From: Pradoshia eiseniae
GTDB lineage: Bacteria > Bacillota > Bacilli > Bacillales > Pradoshiaceae
Direction: 5' to 3'
Assembly (NCBI RefSeq): GCF_002946355.1
Contig: NZ_PKOZ01000001.1
Coordinates: forward strand, 1-64,000
DNA length: 64,000 bases
A program made the position numbers and the translations under genes. Positions 49,307 through 58,770 of this stretch are shown here, in pieces. Below the pieces are notes generated by a model that saw only the letters and a list, made by a program, of their open reading frames with translations, was not told the origin of the DNA and made no database searches. The stretch's first letter is position 1. Every line of letters begins with the position of its first letter.

Positions 49307-50052
49307 CTAGTCTCTACATTCTCATCTTCCTTATCGGTCTTATCCTTGGTTCCTTCTATAATGTCGTTGGACTAAGGATCCCAGAGAAGGAATCTATCAT
49401 AATGCCGCGGTCGGCTTGTCCATCCTGCGGTCAGTCATTGTCCCCCTTTGAGTTGGTGCCGGTTCTATCGTATCTTGCTTTGAAGGGCAAATGCGGCAAA
49501 TGCCAATCGGGCATATCCCCCCTTTATCCGATTATGGAGCTTGTGACAGGGATCTTGTTTGTGTCAGCGCCTATGCTGCTGGGATGGAAGGTGGAGCTTC
49601 TTATTGCCTGGGCATTTATCTCCCTTTTGGTTATTATTTTTGTGTCTGATTACGTATACATGCTCATACCAAATAAAATCCTGCTGTTTTTTGCTGCTTT
49701 CATGTTGTTGCTTCGTATATTCATCCCTCTCGATCCTTGGTGGGATATGTTTGCCGGGGCTGCGGTAGGGTTTGTGATTCCGTTCTTTATCGCAATTATC
49801 AGTAAAGGGGGGATAGGCGGAGGTGACATTAAACTCTTTTCCTTAATTGGCCTTTTGATAGGAGTAAAGGGCGTGCTCCTTTCCATCATGTTCTCTACAC
49901 TCCTGGGTGCAGTCTTTGGGGGAATTGGGTTAGCGGCAGGGCTAGTGAAAAAAGGGGAGCCAATCCCATTTGGCCCGTTCATTGCAATGGGTGCCCTGGC
50001 TGCGTATTTCTTCGGGCAAGAGGTGCTCGATTGGTATTGGAAGCTTTTGTGA
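49303..50052 (+). CDS. comC: ComC, type 4 prepilin-like peptidase and N-methyltransferase
   Basis: A 249-residue multi-pass membrane enzyme that cleaves and N-methylates competence pseudopilins (ComGC-GG). The N-terminal signature GSFYNVVGLRIP is present. Two CxxC pairs (CPSCG and CGKC, about 38-68) form the cytosolic zinc site. The catalytic aspartates of the GxGD-type protease are in SDYVYMLIPN and GGGDIKLFSLIG. The ATG overlaps the stop of the preceding small ORF. Its position between folC and spoIIB matches B. subtilis. Confidence 0.95.
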   Translation: MTSLYILIFLIGLILGSFYNVVGLRIPEKESIIMPRSACPSCGQSLSPFELVPVLSYLALKGKCGKCQSGISPLYPIMELVTGILFVSAPMLLGWKVELLIAWAFISLLVIIFVSDYVYMLIPNKILLFFAAFMLLLRIFIPLDPWWDMFAGAAVGFVIPFFIAIISKGGIGGGDIKLFSLIGLLIGVKGVLLSIMFSTLLGAVFGGIGLAAGLVKKGEPIPFGPFIAMGALAAYFFGQEVLDWYWKLL

Positions 50053-50145
50053 TTATCCTAAGAGAGGAATAATTCCAGTTGGCATTATTCCATGTTTCAG
50101 CAGTATATCGACAGCGGAATATCAGAAATTTGACGAAAGCTTTTT

Positions 50146-50177
50146 GAACAATGCGACAAGAGTCTTGTTCTTTTTTT
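50146..50177 (+). terminator. terminator candidate of comC
   Basis: GAACAA (50146-50151) pairs with TTGTTC (50165-50170); the alternative inner pairing is ACAAG/CTTGT. It is followed by T7. Confidence 0.6.
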
Positions 50178-50219
50178 GGCGGCGGGTGATAAGATGAACT
50201 AAAACGCGGAGGCCATGCA

Positions 50220-51170
50220 ATGGACAAGCCAACTCGGGAGAGAACCATCATTGTTAATGTGAATGGAGAGCAAAAGGTATATAAGTGGATTTCAAGCGAG
50301 AATCCTGGAGTACAGGAATCGTTTGAACAAGTGGCCAGCAGTGTTGAAGAAGAATCAAAGTCCCCGCTGTGGATTAACCCAGATGCTGAGGATACGAAAG
50401 CGGCCATTAAGGGAGAGAAGAAAGCAAGGAAAAAATGGGCCTTTGGTAAGGTTAAGCTGGATAAAATGCGTTTGTTTGGGATTGGGCTCCCTGTTCTTGT
50501 TGCCCTTGTCACAGGAACGGTGTTCGGAATCATTATGCTTAAGATAGTCCTTTTCAGCGGTCCAGGAGAGAAGGCTGATATGCAGCAGGGCGGGCTGCCT
50601 GCACTCGGAGCGTCTATTTCAGGCTCTGAGGGAAATCCGGTCAGCAAGGAATGGACCGCGTTCATGGTTCAAGCAGGTGTATACTCCTCGAGGGAAGCTG
50701 CAGAGGAACGGGCTGTCCTCCTAGAGGAAGATTATGCTCCGATTATCCTAAAGCAATCCGGGCAGTGGTATATATATATAGGGGCAGCGGGAAACCTTGA
50801 AGATGCCAAGCAATTGGCTGTATCCTTTAACAAGAAGGGCACAGAAACCTATTGGAAGGAAGTCAGCTTCACCGGTAAAAGCAGTCAGGTCTATTCCGAA
50901 GCAGAACAAAAGGCAATAAAGGCTATGCTTCATAATGTAAAGCAGTACGATCTTGTCACAGCAAAGCATTTAATGGGGGATAAAACGATTGCCCCAAAGC
51001 CTGAGGAAGTGTCTTTAGAAAAGGTTCCGGAAGAATTAAAGAACATGTATAATTTGAGCGAGAGCATGAAGAAGCTATGGTCACAATACCAGAAGGAATC
51101 AAAGCCTGATTTATTGATGCAGATCCAGCAATGTTCCCTTCAATTCGCTGCTGAATGGAATAAATTTTAA
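50220..51170 (+). CDS. spoIIB: SpoIIB, engulfment protein with SPOR domain
   Basis: A 316-residue sporulation protein. A cytosolic N-terminus (1-90, starting with TIIVNVNGEQKVYKW) precedes one transmembrane helix (about 88-112, IGLPVLVALVTGTVFGIIMLKIVLF). The extracytoplasmic SPOR domain (about 143-215, WTAFMVQAGVYSSREAAEERAVLL through YIYIGAAG) binds denuded septal peptidoglycan. A helical C-terminus follows. In B. subtilis SpoIIB helps septal thinning during engulfment. The RBS GCGGAGG (50206-50212) decides ATG 50220. Its position between comC and maf supports the name. Confidence 0.88.
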   Translation: MDKPTRERTIIVNVNGEQKVYKWISSENPGVQESFEQVASSVEEESKSPLWINPDAEDTKAAIKGEKKARKKWAFGKVKLDKMRLFGIGLPVLVALVTGTVFGIIMLKIVLFSGPGEKADMQQGGLPALGASISGSEGNPVSKEWTAFMVQAGVYSSREAAEERAVLLEEDYAPIILKQSGQWYIYIGAAGNLEDAKQLAVSFNKKGTETYWKEVSFTGKSSQVYSEAEQKAIKAMLHNVKQYDLVTAKHLMGDKTIAPKPEEVSLEKVPEELKNMYNLSESMKKLWSQYQKESKPDLLMQIQQCSLQFAAEWNKF

Positions 51171-51225
51171 CGCATTTCTCGGGAAATAATGATTCAAAAA
51201 GAGTAAAGTGAATCCTGATTAAGCT

Positions 51226-51251
51226 GAGAGTGGATGATACCGCTCTTTTTC
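51226..51251 (+). terminator. terminator of spoIIB
   Basis: AGAGTGG pairs with CCGCTCT (one G-U), followed by TTTTT. Confidence 0.7.
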
Positions 51252-51347
51252 TTTTGTGTGGAAGCAATAGGGAATTGAGAAAGGTGTCGCATTCTGTTAG
51301 GATTAATATGTATCTCCCTATCTAAACTTTTCATAGCAGGTGACGAA

Positions 51348-51908
51348 ATGGATTTAATATTAGCTTCATCTTCCCCAAGAAGAAAAGAATTGCTAGAACT
51401 TCTCGGCATCCCCTTTCAAATAAAGGTGAGTGATGTGGAGGAGACCTATCAGGATGGATTGCAGCCCCATGAAATCGTGATGGAATTGGCGCGGATAAAA
51501 TCAAATGCAATCGCTGAGACTAACAAGAAATCCGTTGTGATAGGTGCAGATACGATTGTCGTTTCTGACGGAAAAGTATTGGGAAAGCCAGCGGATAAGG
51601 AAGAAGCCATCTCCATGCTTACGCAGTTATCCGGAAAGGTCCATCAGGTATTTACCGGTGTGGCCCTCTTAAAAGACGGCAATACCCATCTTTTTTATGA
51701 AAAGACCGACGTAGAGTTTTGGCCATTAGAAGAGAAGGAAGTTGAACAATACGTGTTGACAGGAGAGCCGTTTGATAAAGCGGGTTCCTATGGCATTCAG
51801 GGATATGGTTCCTTACTGGTCAAGAGAATAGAAGGAGATTATTTCACGGTTGTAGGATTGCCCGTTTCAAGGCTGAATCGGGAGCTTAAGAAAATCATGC
51901 ATACATAG
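51348..51908 (+). CDS. maf: Maf, nucleoside triphosphate pyrophosphatase
   Basis: A 186-residue Maf/HAM1-superfamily house-cleaning pyrophosphatase acting on dTTP/UTP-type nucleotides. ASSSPRRKELLELLG (6-20) is the substrate loop. GADTIVV supplies the catalytic acidic residue. LGKPADKEEAISMLTQLSGKVHQVFTGVAL is the second signature, and DKAGSYGIQGYG the third. In B. subtilis overexpression blocks septum formation. The RBS is AGGTGA. Confidence 0.95.
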   Translation: MDLILASSSPRRKELLELLGIPFQIKVSDVEETYQDGLQPHEIVMELARIKSNAIAETNKKSVVIGADTIVVSDGKVLGKPADKEEAISMLTQLSGKVHQVFTGVALLKDGNTHLFYEKTDVEFWPLEEKEVEQYVLTGEPFDKAGSYGIQGYGSLLVKRIEGDYFTVVGLPVSRLNRELKKIMHT

Positions 51909-51942
51909 AATACCCCGCTCCGTCAACGGAATGGAGGATGAT

Positions 51943-52629
51943 ATGGATACGCAGATTATGATTCGAGATTACCCGAAGGATGAGAGACCGCGTGAGCGAT
52001 TCCTGCAATACGGTGGAGGAAGCCTCTCCAATCAAGAATTATTAGCCCTTCTGCTCAGAACGGGTACAAAAGAGGATTCTGTCATGGCATTAGCCGGTCA
52101 GCTTCTGACTAAGTGCGGCGGCTTAAGGCTATTGAAGGATTCCACGATTGAAGAAATGACGGCGATTAAGGGAATTGGGGAAGCGAAAGCAGTCCAGCTT
52201 GCTGCCGCCATGGAGCTTGGCCGCAGAATCAGCAATCTGACTAACGAAGAGCGGTACGTCATCCGTTCTCCAGAGGATTGCGCTAATTATTGCATGAATG
52301 ATATGCGTTTTTTATCACAGGAACATTTTGTCTGCATTTACTTGAATACAAAAAACCAAATACTGCACAAACAAACAATCTTCATCGGCAGCTTAAACGC
52401 CTCCATTGTCCATCCCCGGGAAGTCTTCAAAGAAGCTCTCCGCAGGTCTGCAGCATCAATCATTTGCCTGCACAATCACCCCTCAGGTGACCCAACCCCG
52501 AGCCGTGAAGACATTGAAGTGACGAAACGCCTCGTTGAGTGCGGAAGAATCATGGGAATTGAAGTGCTGGATCATTTGGTTATTGGAGAGAAGAAATATG
52601 TCAGTCTGAAGGAAAAAGGATATTTATAA
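51943..52629 (+). CDS. radC: RadC-family JAB/MPN domain protein
   Basis: A 228-residue protein with N-terminal helix-hairpin-helix motifs (about 40-95, IEEMTAIKGIGEAKAVQLAAAMELG) and a C-terminal JAMM-type metalloprotease domain. The zinc motif is HNHPSGDPTPSRED with upstream Glu. The biochemical role is unsettled; a repair function was once proposed. ATG 51943 follows GGAGG at 51933-51937. ATG 51931 overlaps the same site. It sits between maf and mreB as in B. subtilis. Confidence 0.94.
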   Translation: MDTQIMIRDYPKDERPRERFLQYGGGSLSNQELLALLLRTGTKEDSVMALAGQLLTKCGGLRLLKDSTIEEMTAIKGIGEAKAVQLAAAMELGRRISNLTNEERYVIRSPEDCANYCMNDMRFLSQEHFVCIYLNTKNQILHKQTIFIGSLNASIVHPREVFKEALRRSAASIICLHNHPSGDPTPSREDIEVTKRLVECGRIMGIEVLDHLVIGEKKYVSLKEKGYL

Positions 52630-52911
52630 TACTATGAATTCAAAAAAGGATGAGCTATAATATTACGTATGATTTTTAAACTGGATTTGTTTTCAGTTTT
52701 AAACGGGGAAAAAGCTCTGTTATTCGTTATTATGGCGGAAATATGGCGAAAATCCACGAAAGTTCTTTCAGATACGAGTATGGATTTATGCAGATATCGA
52801 CAATATAATTAACAAAGTCATGAAGAGACGCTGTTTTACTTATATAGAAAAATATGACGAATAAATTCATGCCTATTATGGAATACGTTTCAGAAAGGGA
52901 GATATTAAAAA
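52630..52911 (+). other. upstream region of mreB
   Basis: No gene. TATAAT occurs at 52656-52661 without a good -35 box; the mreB leader would then be about 250 bases. Nothing else stands out. Confidence 0.4.
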
Positions 52912-53922
52912 ATGCTTGGAAATAGAGATTTAGGAATTGATTTAGGTACTGCGAATACGCTTGTTTATGTAAAAGGAAAAGGCATTGTTGTACGTGAGCC
53001 TTCTGTTGTAGCTTTTCAAACTGACACAAAATCAATCGTAGCTGTCGGGAATGACGCCAAAAACATGATTGGACGTACTCCAGGAAATGTTGTTGCTCTC
53101 CGTCCGATGAAAGATGGAGTAATTGCAGATTATGATACAACTGCGACGATGATGAAATATTATATGAAACAAGCGTTGAAAAACCAAGGCTTGTTTGCCC
53201 GTAAGCCATACGTCATGATTTGTGTGCCATCTGGCATCACTGCTGTTGAAGAAAGAGCTGTCGTTGACGCCACAAGACAAGCTGGTGCACGTGACGCTTA
53301 TACGATTGAAGAGCCATTTGCGGCTGCAATCGGCGCTAACTTGCCTGTTTGGGAGCCGACTGGAAGCATGGTCGTTGACATCGGCGGCGGTACAACAGAA
53401 GTGGCAATCATTTCTTTAGGCGGTATTGTAACAAGCCAATCCATTCGCATTGCAGGTGATGAAATGGATGAAGCAATCATCAACTACATCCGCAAAAATT
53501 ACAATCTTATGATTGGTGACCGTACATCTGAAGCGATTAAACTGGAAATCGGTTCTGCAGGGGATCCTGAAGGTGTTGAAAACATGGAAATCCGCGGACG
53601 TGACTTGTTGACAGGATTGCCAAAAACAATCGAAATCACACCTGATGAGATTGCCAAAGCTTTACATGACACTGTGTATGCGATTGTTGATGCTGTGAAA
53701 AACACGCTTGAGAAGACTCCGCCAGAGCTTGCAGCGGATATTATGGATCGCGGGATTGTCTTGACAGGCGGCGGCGCATTGCTCCGTAACCTTGATAAGG
53801 TTATCTCTGAAGAAACTAAAATGCCTGTCTTGATCGCGGAAAATCCGCTTGATTGCGTAGCAATCGGTACTGGAAAAGCGCTTGATCATATTCACTTGTT
53901 CAAGACGAAAGTAACGAAATAA
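52912..53922 (+). CDS. mreB: MreB, actin-like rod-shape protein
   Basis: A 336-residue actin homolog that organises lateral wall synthesis. The phosphate-1 motif [14 protein letters not shown] is at about 8-21, phosphate-2 is [17 protein letters not shown], and the adenosine motif is [13 protein letters not shown]. It begins [12 protein letters not shown], with no long N-terminal extension. The RBS is AAAGGGA. It is first of the mreBCD-minCD cluster. Confidence 0.97.
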   Translation: MLGNRDLGIDLGTANTLVYVKGKGIVVREPSVVAFQTDTKSIVAVGNDAKNMIGRTPGNVVALRPMKDGVIADYDTTATMMKYYMKQALKNQGLFARKPYVMICVPSGITAVEERAVVDATRQAGARDAYTIEEPFAAAIGANLPVWEPTGSMVVDIGGGTTEVAIISLGGIVTSQSIRIAGDEMDEAIINYIRKNYNLMIGDRTSEAIKLEIGSAGDPEGVENMEIRGRDLLTGLPKTIEITPDEIAKALHDTVYAIVDAVKNTLEKTPPELAADIMDRGIVLTGGGALLRNLDKVISEETKMPVLIAENPLDCVAIGTGKALDHIHLFKTKVTK

Positions 53923-53981
53923 AAACCGAATAAAAGCCTAAAAATCCCGGAAGAGGATAATAACGATGAAGGAGCAAGAAT

Positions 53982-54854
53982 ATGCCGCAATTTTTCTTAA
54001 ACAAAAAATTGATTATCTTGCTGATTAGCATCATCTTTCTGGTGTCTTTAATAGGGTTCTCACTTAGGGAAAGGGATGAACTAAGCTGGCCGGAACAGTT
54101 TATGAAGGATTCTGCCGGCTTCGTACAAACTATTTTCCATAAGCCCGCTTCTGCAATAGCGGGCTTTTTTGAGAATCTTTCCGATTTAAGAAATACATAT
54201 GAGGAAAATAAAAATCTTAAAGCGCGCCTGGAAGAGTATGTGAAGCTTGAAACAGAAATCTACGATTTAGAAAAAGAAAACAAAGAATTGCGAGCGATGG
54301 TTGAAAAGAAAGAGTCGCTCAATGATTATACCGTCACTCAAGCGACTGTCATCGGAAGAAGCCCTGAACGCTGGCACGAAACGTTAACGGTCAGCAAGGG
54401 GAGTGTAAACGGAATTGAGAAGAATATGGCTGTCATTACCGCACAAGGATTGATTGGAAAGGTGAAGAGTGTATCCCAATTCACCTCCACCGTTCAGCTA
54501 TTGACAGCACTTGATCCGCAGAATAGGATCTCTGCCGTAGTGCAAGGGAAAAAGCCGGCGTATGGATTTATTCAAGGCTTTGACGAAGATAAACAAGCGC
54601 TTATGCTGACTGGACTGTTATATGATGCGGATATCAAGGAAGATTCTAATGTTGTGACTTCCGGTCTTGGAGGTGTATTCCCTGAAGGGCTGGTTGTTGG
54701 TACAGTAGAAGAGGTTATCATTGACCAATATGGTCTGACGCAGACTGCTTATATTAAGCCTGCAGCCAACTTTGATGATGTCAACGATGTCATGATTGTT
54801 AAACGTTCAACTGCTGAAGTTAATACAGACAGTACAGAGGGGGATGACCTATAA
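53982..54854 (+). CDS. mreC: MreC, rod-shape-determining protein
   Basis: A 290-residue bitopic protein. A basic N-terminus and one transmembrane helix (about 8-24) precede a coiled coil (about 62-110, NLKARLEEYVKLETEIYDLEKENKELRAMVEKK). The extracytoplasmic beta-barrel pair (about 115-275) includes VIGRSPERWHETLTVSKGS and VVTSGLGGVFPEGLVVGTV. It scaffolds the elongasome with MreB and MreD. Its TAA stop overlaps the mreD ATG by one base. Confidence 0.96.
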   Translation: MPQFFLNKKLIILLISIIFLVSLIGFSLRERDELSWPEQFMKDSAGFVQTIFHKPASAIAGFFENLSDLRNTYEENKNLKARLEEYVKLETEIYDLEKENKELRAMVEKKESLNDYTVTQATVIGRSPERWHETLTVSKGSVNGIEKNMAVITAQGLIGKVKSVSQFTSTVQLLTALDPQNRISAVVQGKKPAYGFIQGFDEDKQALMLTGLLYDADIKEDSNVVTSGLGGVFPEGLVVGTVEEVIIDQYGLTQTAYIKPAANFDDVNDVMIVKRSTAEVNTDSTEGDDL

Positions 54855-55366
54855 TGAAAATTAGGGTATTCCTTCTTGCGGTACTTGTCTTTATTTCAGA
54901 GGGTATTTTTGTAGAGGTATTCTCAGGCCCTCTCTACAAAACTGATTATATTCTCGTGCCTAGATTTATCATGATTTTTTTGGTATTCCTGACCGTATAC
55001 GGCAAAAAGGAAATGGCCATATGGTATGGGTTTGGGCTTGGAATCTTTTACGATGTTGTTTATACAGAAATACTGGGCATTTATACGTTCACGCTGCCTT
55101 TGATGGTTTACCTTTCATCACAGCTGATGAAGGTTTTGCAAGTGAATTTAGGCATTGTTTCTACGGTCAGTTTGCTTGCAATCACTGTCTTAGAAATCAT
55201 TGTGTTTGAGTTGAACAGCCTGATTGGTTTTGCTTCATTAAGTTTCATTGATTTTGCAAAAATGAGATTGCTGCCTTCTCTAATATTAAATTTAGTTTTC
55301 CTGATTTTGTTTGGATATCTATTTGCGAAATGGATTAAGAAATGGACAGTTGAGGAAGACTTTTAA
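54854..55366 (+). CDS. mreD: MreD, rod-shape-determining membrane protein
   Basis: A 170-residue protein with about five transmembrane helices and hardly any soluble part (VFLLAVLVFISEGIFVEVF; RFIMIFLVFLTVYG; WYGFGLGIFYDVVY). It is the integral membrane partner of MreC. The start overlaps the mreC stop (TAATG) with GAGGGGG upstream, so the two are coupled. Confidence 0.95.
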   Translation: MKIRVFLLAVLVFISEGIFVEVFSGPLYKTDYILVPRFIMIFLVFLTVYGKKEMAIWYGFGLGIFYDVVYTEILGIYTFTLPLMVYLSSQLMKVLQVNLGIVSTVSLLAITVLEIIVFELNSLIGFASLSFIDFAKMRLLPSLILNLVFLILFGYLFAKWIKKWTVEEDF

Positions 55367-55441
55367 GCGGCGGAGCACCGCTAAAAGAGGGATTGCCAGC
55401 GCTCATGTCGAATTAAATTGCATTGAGGTGAGCACAGCGTC

Positions 55442-56134
55442 ATGGGGAAAAAAACTGTACAGCATGTTATGATTAAAGGAAGTAAACAAGGCTTAACGAT
55501 TGTCATTGATGACACAGCGTCCTTTTCTGAAGCGTTGAGGGACCTGGATGAAAAGCTGTCTATACATAATCAGCACCTGGCGAATAATGAGCCGACATCC
55601 AGTATTCATGTCACTATACATACGGGTAATCGATATTTAGCGGATGAGCAAGCAGCACGTCTCATCGAGCTAGTCGAGAAAAAAGGTTATATGACTGTAA
55701 AGAATGTCGAATCCAATGTCATTCTTTTAGAAGAATCAAAGCGGATGGCAGAGGAAGTAGCAGTTACAAAGGAGATGAAAATTGTCCGTTCAGGCCAAGT
55801 GCTTGAGGCAAAGGGAGATCTTCTCCTTGTTGGTGATGTCAATCCAGGTGGGACCGTTAAGGCGGGAGGCAATATTTTTGTGATGGGCACCTTGCGTGGC
55901 CGGGCCGAAGCAGGGATATACGGCAATAAGGATTGCGTGGTATCAGCTTCTGTTTTTAAGCCGGCGCTGATCACGATCGGGGATATATTGTATAACTCCT
56001 TTGATCATCATGAGCAGGATGACCAAATGATGGCATGTGCTTATGTGGATCAATCGAATGAAATTATATTTGATAGATTGCAAGTTTTAAGTAAAGTGAG
56101 ACCGAATATATCCTTATTTGAGGAGGGCGTATAG
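55442..56134 (+). CDS. minC: MinC, septum-site-determining protein
   Basis: A 230-residue division inhibitor. The N-terminal FtsZ-inhibiting domain (about 1-100) precedes a C-terminal right-handed beta-helix (about 115-215: VRSGQVLEAKGDLLLVGDVNPGGTVKAGGNIFVMGTLRGRAEAG), which dimerises and binds MinD. The RBS GAGGTGAG lies 10 bases from ATG 55442. The minD start codon is 2 bases past the stop. Confidence 0.96.
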   Translation: MGKKTVQHVMIKGSKQGLTIVIDDTASFSEALRDLDEKLSIHNQHLANNEPTSSIHVTIHTGNRYLADEQAARLIELVEKKGYMTVKNVESNVILLEESKRMAEEVAVTKEMKIVRSGQVLEAKGDLLLVGDVNPGGTVKAGGNIFVMGTLRGRAEAGIYGNKDCVVSASVFKPALITIGDILYNSFDHHEQDDQMMACAYVDQSNEIIFDRLQVLSKVRPNISLFEEGV

Positions 56135-56136
56135 CC

Positions 56137-56943
56137 ATGGGAGAGGCCATCTTAATTACTTCCGGCAAAGGCGGTGTCGGTAAAACGACAACAAGCGCCA
56201 ATGTCGGAACAGCCTTGGCATTAATGGGTAAAAAAGTCTGTTTGGTCGATACAGATATTGGATTAAGAAATTTAGATGTTGTCATGGGGCTTGAGAACCG
56301 AATCATCTACGATTTGGTCGATGTCATCGAGGAAAGATGCAAGGTTCATCAGGCACTTGTTAAGGACAAGCGTTTCGAAGATAGGCTGTATTTAATGCCG
56401 GCCGCTCAAACAGCGGACAAGTCTTCGGTTACCCCGAAGCAAGTGAAGAAATTAATTGAGACCTTGAAGCAGGATTTTGATTATATTATTATCGACTGTC
56501 CTGCGGGAATCGAACAAGGATACCGCAATGCTGTTGCGGGAGCAGACAAGGCCATTGTTGTGACGACTCCGGAAACAACAGCTGTGCGTGATGCAGACCG
56601 TATTATCGGCCTGCTGGAGAAGGAGCCGGATGTGGAAGCTCCGAAGCTTGTCATCAATAGGATTCGCAGTCATATGCTGAAAAATGGAGATGTGCTCGAT
56701 ATCGACGAGATTACAAACCACCTTTCCATTGATTTAATTGGAATTGTCGCAGATGATGATGATGTTATCAAAGGATCCAACCAAGGGGAACCAATTGTGT
56801 TTGACCCGAACAATATAGCTTCGATAGCTTACCGTGATATCGCTCGCCGTATTTTAGGCGAATCCATTCCGCTTAAGCCTTTAGAGGAAGCGAAGACCGG
56901 AGTCTTTACCCGCATTAAAAAATTATTCGGCGTCAAGAGCTGA
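56137..56943 (+). CDS. minD: MinD, membrane ATPase positioning the division site
   Basis: A 268-residue ParA/MinD-type ATPase. The deviant Walker A KGGVGKTT is at 11-18. DTDIGLRNLD and DCPAGIEQGYRNA are further signatures. The C-terminal amphipathic membrane-targeting helix (FTRIKKLFGVKS) is intact. It recruits MinC to the membrane. The RBS is GAGGAGGG. It is the last gene before a very strong terminator. Confidence 0.97.
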   Translation: MGEAILITSGKGGVGKTTTSANVGTALALMGKKVCLVDTDIGLRNLDVVMGLENRIIYDLVDVIEERCKVHQALVKDKRFEDRLYLMPAAQTADKSSVTPKQVKKLIETLKQDFDYIIIDCPAGIEQGYRNAVAGADKAIVVTTPETTAVRDADRIIGLLEKEPDVEAPKLVINRIRSHMLKNGDVLDIDEITNHLSIDLIGIVADDDDVIKGSNQGEPIVFDPNNIASIAYRDIARRILGESIPLKPLEEAKTGVFTRIKKLFGVKS

Positions 56944-56950
56944 TGATATC

Positions 56951-56992
56951 AAGCCTGCTGCAGCCATCATGATGGCTGCAGCAGGCTTTTTT
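56951..56992 (+). terminator. terminator of the mre-min operon
   Basis: An almost perfect palindrome: 18 bases (56951-56968, starting AAGCCTGCTGCAGCC) pair with 56971-56988 across a minimal loop, followed by TTTTTT. Confidence 0.95.
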
Positions 56993-57071
56993 GTATTCTC
57001 CCTTCTAGTCATAGCTTGGACGAGGAAGTCATACTTTTTATAAACGAGGAATTTCTTAAGGGGTGAAGGGT

Positions 57072-57854
57072 ATGGCATATAAAAGCAGCTCGGATGTTCG
57101 AAGAAGCATTGCTAAGCGTCGGAAAAATAGAGAGCGGAATTATGGGAAATATATCCCGGAAGAGAGGAAGCGGGATTCGATTCTTGCGGATAAAGAGCTG
57201 GATTGGGGAACAGAGACTATGGTTGTTTATGATGAGGGGATCAAAACTCCTCCAAATAAAGTGTTCATCAAAAAGGAATGGATGCTGTTTCAGCTTTTGG
57301 CTTCCATTTGCCTAGTGCTTGTAATGGCCATCATTTATCGCACATCCGCACCATGGACAAATGAGGCAAGGAGTGTCATCAGCGGTGTGTATGAACAGGA
57401 ATTTCAATTTGCCAGTGTGGTGAATTGGTTCGACGAAACGATAGGACAGCCTTTTGCCTTTCTGCCCGAGAATTCTGGAAAAGATACGGGGAGCGATTTC
57501 TCTATGCCGGCAAGCGGAACCATCATGGAAAGCTTTGAACATAATGGTCAGGGCGTTATCGTGAAAACGGCTGCAGCAGCCTCTGTCGGAACAGTCAAAG
57601 AAGGTGTTGTGATTTATGCGGGAGAAAAAGAAGAATACGGGAAAACAGTCATTATCCAGCATGCTGACAAAAGCGAGTCTTGGTATGGGAATTTAGAATC
57701 CATTGACGTTAGCCTTTATGAGCAGGTAAAGAAGGGAGCAAAGCTTGGCAGGGTCCAAGCCTCAGAGGAAGAGGAGGGGAAGGGAGAGTTTTACTTTGCG
57801 CTGAAATCGGAAGGGAGATTCATTGATCCCGGTGAGGTGATTTCCTTTGAATAA
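57072..57854 (+). CDS. spoIVFA: SpoIVFA, regulator of the pro-sigma-K protease
   Basis: A 260-residue bitopic protein. The cytosolic N-terminus is basic (VRRSIAKRRKNRERNYGKY). A transmembrane helix spans about 72-92 (MLFQLLASICLVLVMAIIY). The extracytoplasmic part ends in a LytM/M23-like fold (about 145-258: PASGTIMESFEHNGQGVIVKT, GKTVIIQHADKSESWYGNL). The zinc ligands of active M23 peptidases are not evident. In B. subtilis it holds SpoIVFB and BofA in a complex and is cleaved by SpoIVB. ATG 57072 follows AAGGGGTG. It overlaps spoIVFB by 8 bases. Confidence 0.92.
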   Translation: MAYKSSSDVRRSIAKRRKNRERNYGKYIPEERKRDSILADKELDWGTETMVVYDEGIKTPPNKVFIKKEWMLFQLLASICLVLVMAIIYRTSAPWTNEARSVISGVYEQEFQFASVVNWFDETIGQPFAFLPENSGKDTGSDFSMPASGTIMESFEHNGQGVIVKTAAAASVGTVKEGVVIYAGEKEEYGKTVIIQHADKSESWYGNLESIDVSLYEQVKKGAKLGRVQASEEEEGKGEFYFALKSEGRFIDPGEVISFE

Positions 57855-58713
57855 GATTCTGCCTGTCTTCTCGAAAATCCGAGTTCATCCATTGACCTGG
57901 GCGGTTATGGCGCTCGGAGCTATGACGGCACAATTTGCGGAGTTATTGATGTTATTTTCCATTGTGCTTATACACGAGCTTGGACACGCTGTGGCGGCTC
58001 AAACATGCGGCTGGCGCATAAAGGCGGTGACGCTTCTCCCATTTGGCGGGGAGCTGGAAACAGAGGAACATGGGAATCGACCATGGAGGGAAGAGATGGC
58101 TGTGCTCTTTGCTGGCCCGCTTCAGCATCTCTGGCTTTACGCATTTGCCTTTCTGATTCATGTAAATGGGGGGATGGGAACCCATCTTTATCAAGAATTT
58201 CTCCTCTATAATACGGTTATTTTGGCCGTAAACCTCCTGCCAATCTGGCCGCTTGATGGGGGGAAGATTTTGTTTGTCCTCCTTAGCCTTCGTTATCCAT
58301 TTGTACAGGCGCATCGCTTGATTATTCAGTATTCTATCGGCTCCCTTGCTGTTTTTCTCGTTTGTCTGTTGCTCTTGAATCCGTTGAACTTTAATTGGTG
58401 GGTTATTGGAGGGTTCCTTGGTTATTCATTATGGAAGGAATGGAAGCATCGGCAATTTGTGTTTATGCGTTTTTTGCTTGAGCGGCATTACGGACATCAG
58501 CACGATATTCGAGCAATCTCAAAGCTTGAGGCGGAAAGGGAAACGCCGATATTTGAAATACTCGAGCATTTTCGCAGGGATAATAAACATATCATCATCA
58601 TTAAGAATGAGATTGAAGAGATTGGAAAGCTGGATGAGTCAGAGGTTCTTCATGCCTGTTTTACATCTAAACTCGCCTATCGTCCAATCGGAGAGCTGCT
58701 GTATCCTTATTGA
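57847..58713 (+). CDS. spoIVFB: SpoIVFB, intramembrane metalloprotease for pro-sigma-K
   Basis: A 288-residue site-2 protease with six membrane segments and a C-terminal CBS-type region (about 200-288). The zinc site is His43-Glu44-x-x-His47 (HELGHA). The third ligand is Asp137 in LPIWPLDGG. Both positions coincide with the B. subtilis enzyme. It cleaves the pro-sequence of sigma-K in the mother cell. The start is TTG 57847 with GAGGTGA upstream, overlapping spoIVFA, so the pair is co-translated. Confidence 0.96.
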   Translation: MNKILPVFSKIRVHPLTWAVMALGAMTAQFAELLMLFSIVLIHELGHAVAAQTCGWRIKAVTLLPFGGELETEEHGNRPWREEMAVLFAGPLQHLWLYAFAFLIHVNGGMGTHLYQEFLLYNTVILAVNLLPIWPLDGGKILFVLLSLRYPFVQAHRLIIQYSIGSLAVFLVCLLLLNPLNFNWWVIGGFLGYSLWKEWKHRQFVFMRFLLERHYGHQHDIRAISKLEAERETPIFEILEHFRRDNKHIIIIKNEIEEIGKLDESEVLHACFTSKLAYRPIGELLYPY

Positions 58714-58760
58714 CTGGCAACCTCGGACTCGTTAAAGTTAGAGTAAGTGCCAGTTGGAGG
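58713..58760 (+). promoter_or_regulatory. hairpin touching the rng ribosome binding site
   Basis: ACTGGCA (58713-58719) pairs with TGCCAGT (58748-58754), with an inner ACTC/GAGT pairing (58727-58730, 58741-58744). The 3' arm abuts TTGGAGG of rng. RNase E family mRNAs are often autoregulated through 5' structures; that role here is inference. Confidence 0.4.
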
Positions 58761-58770
58761 ATATTTTTTT

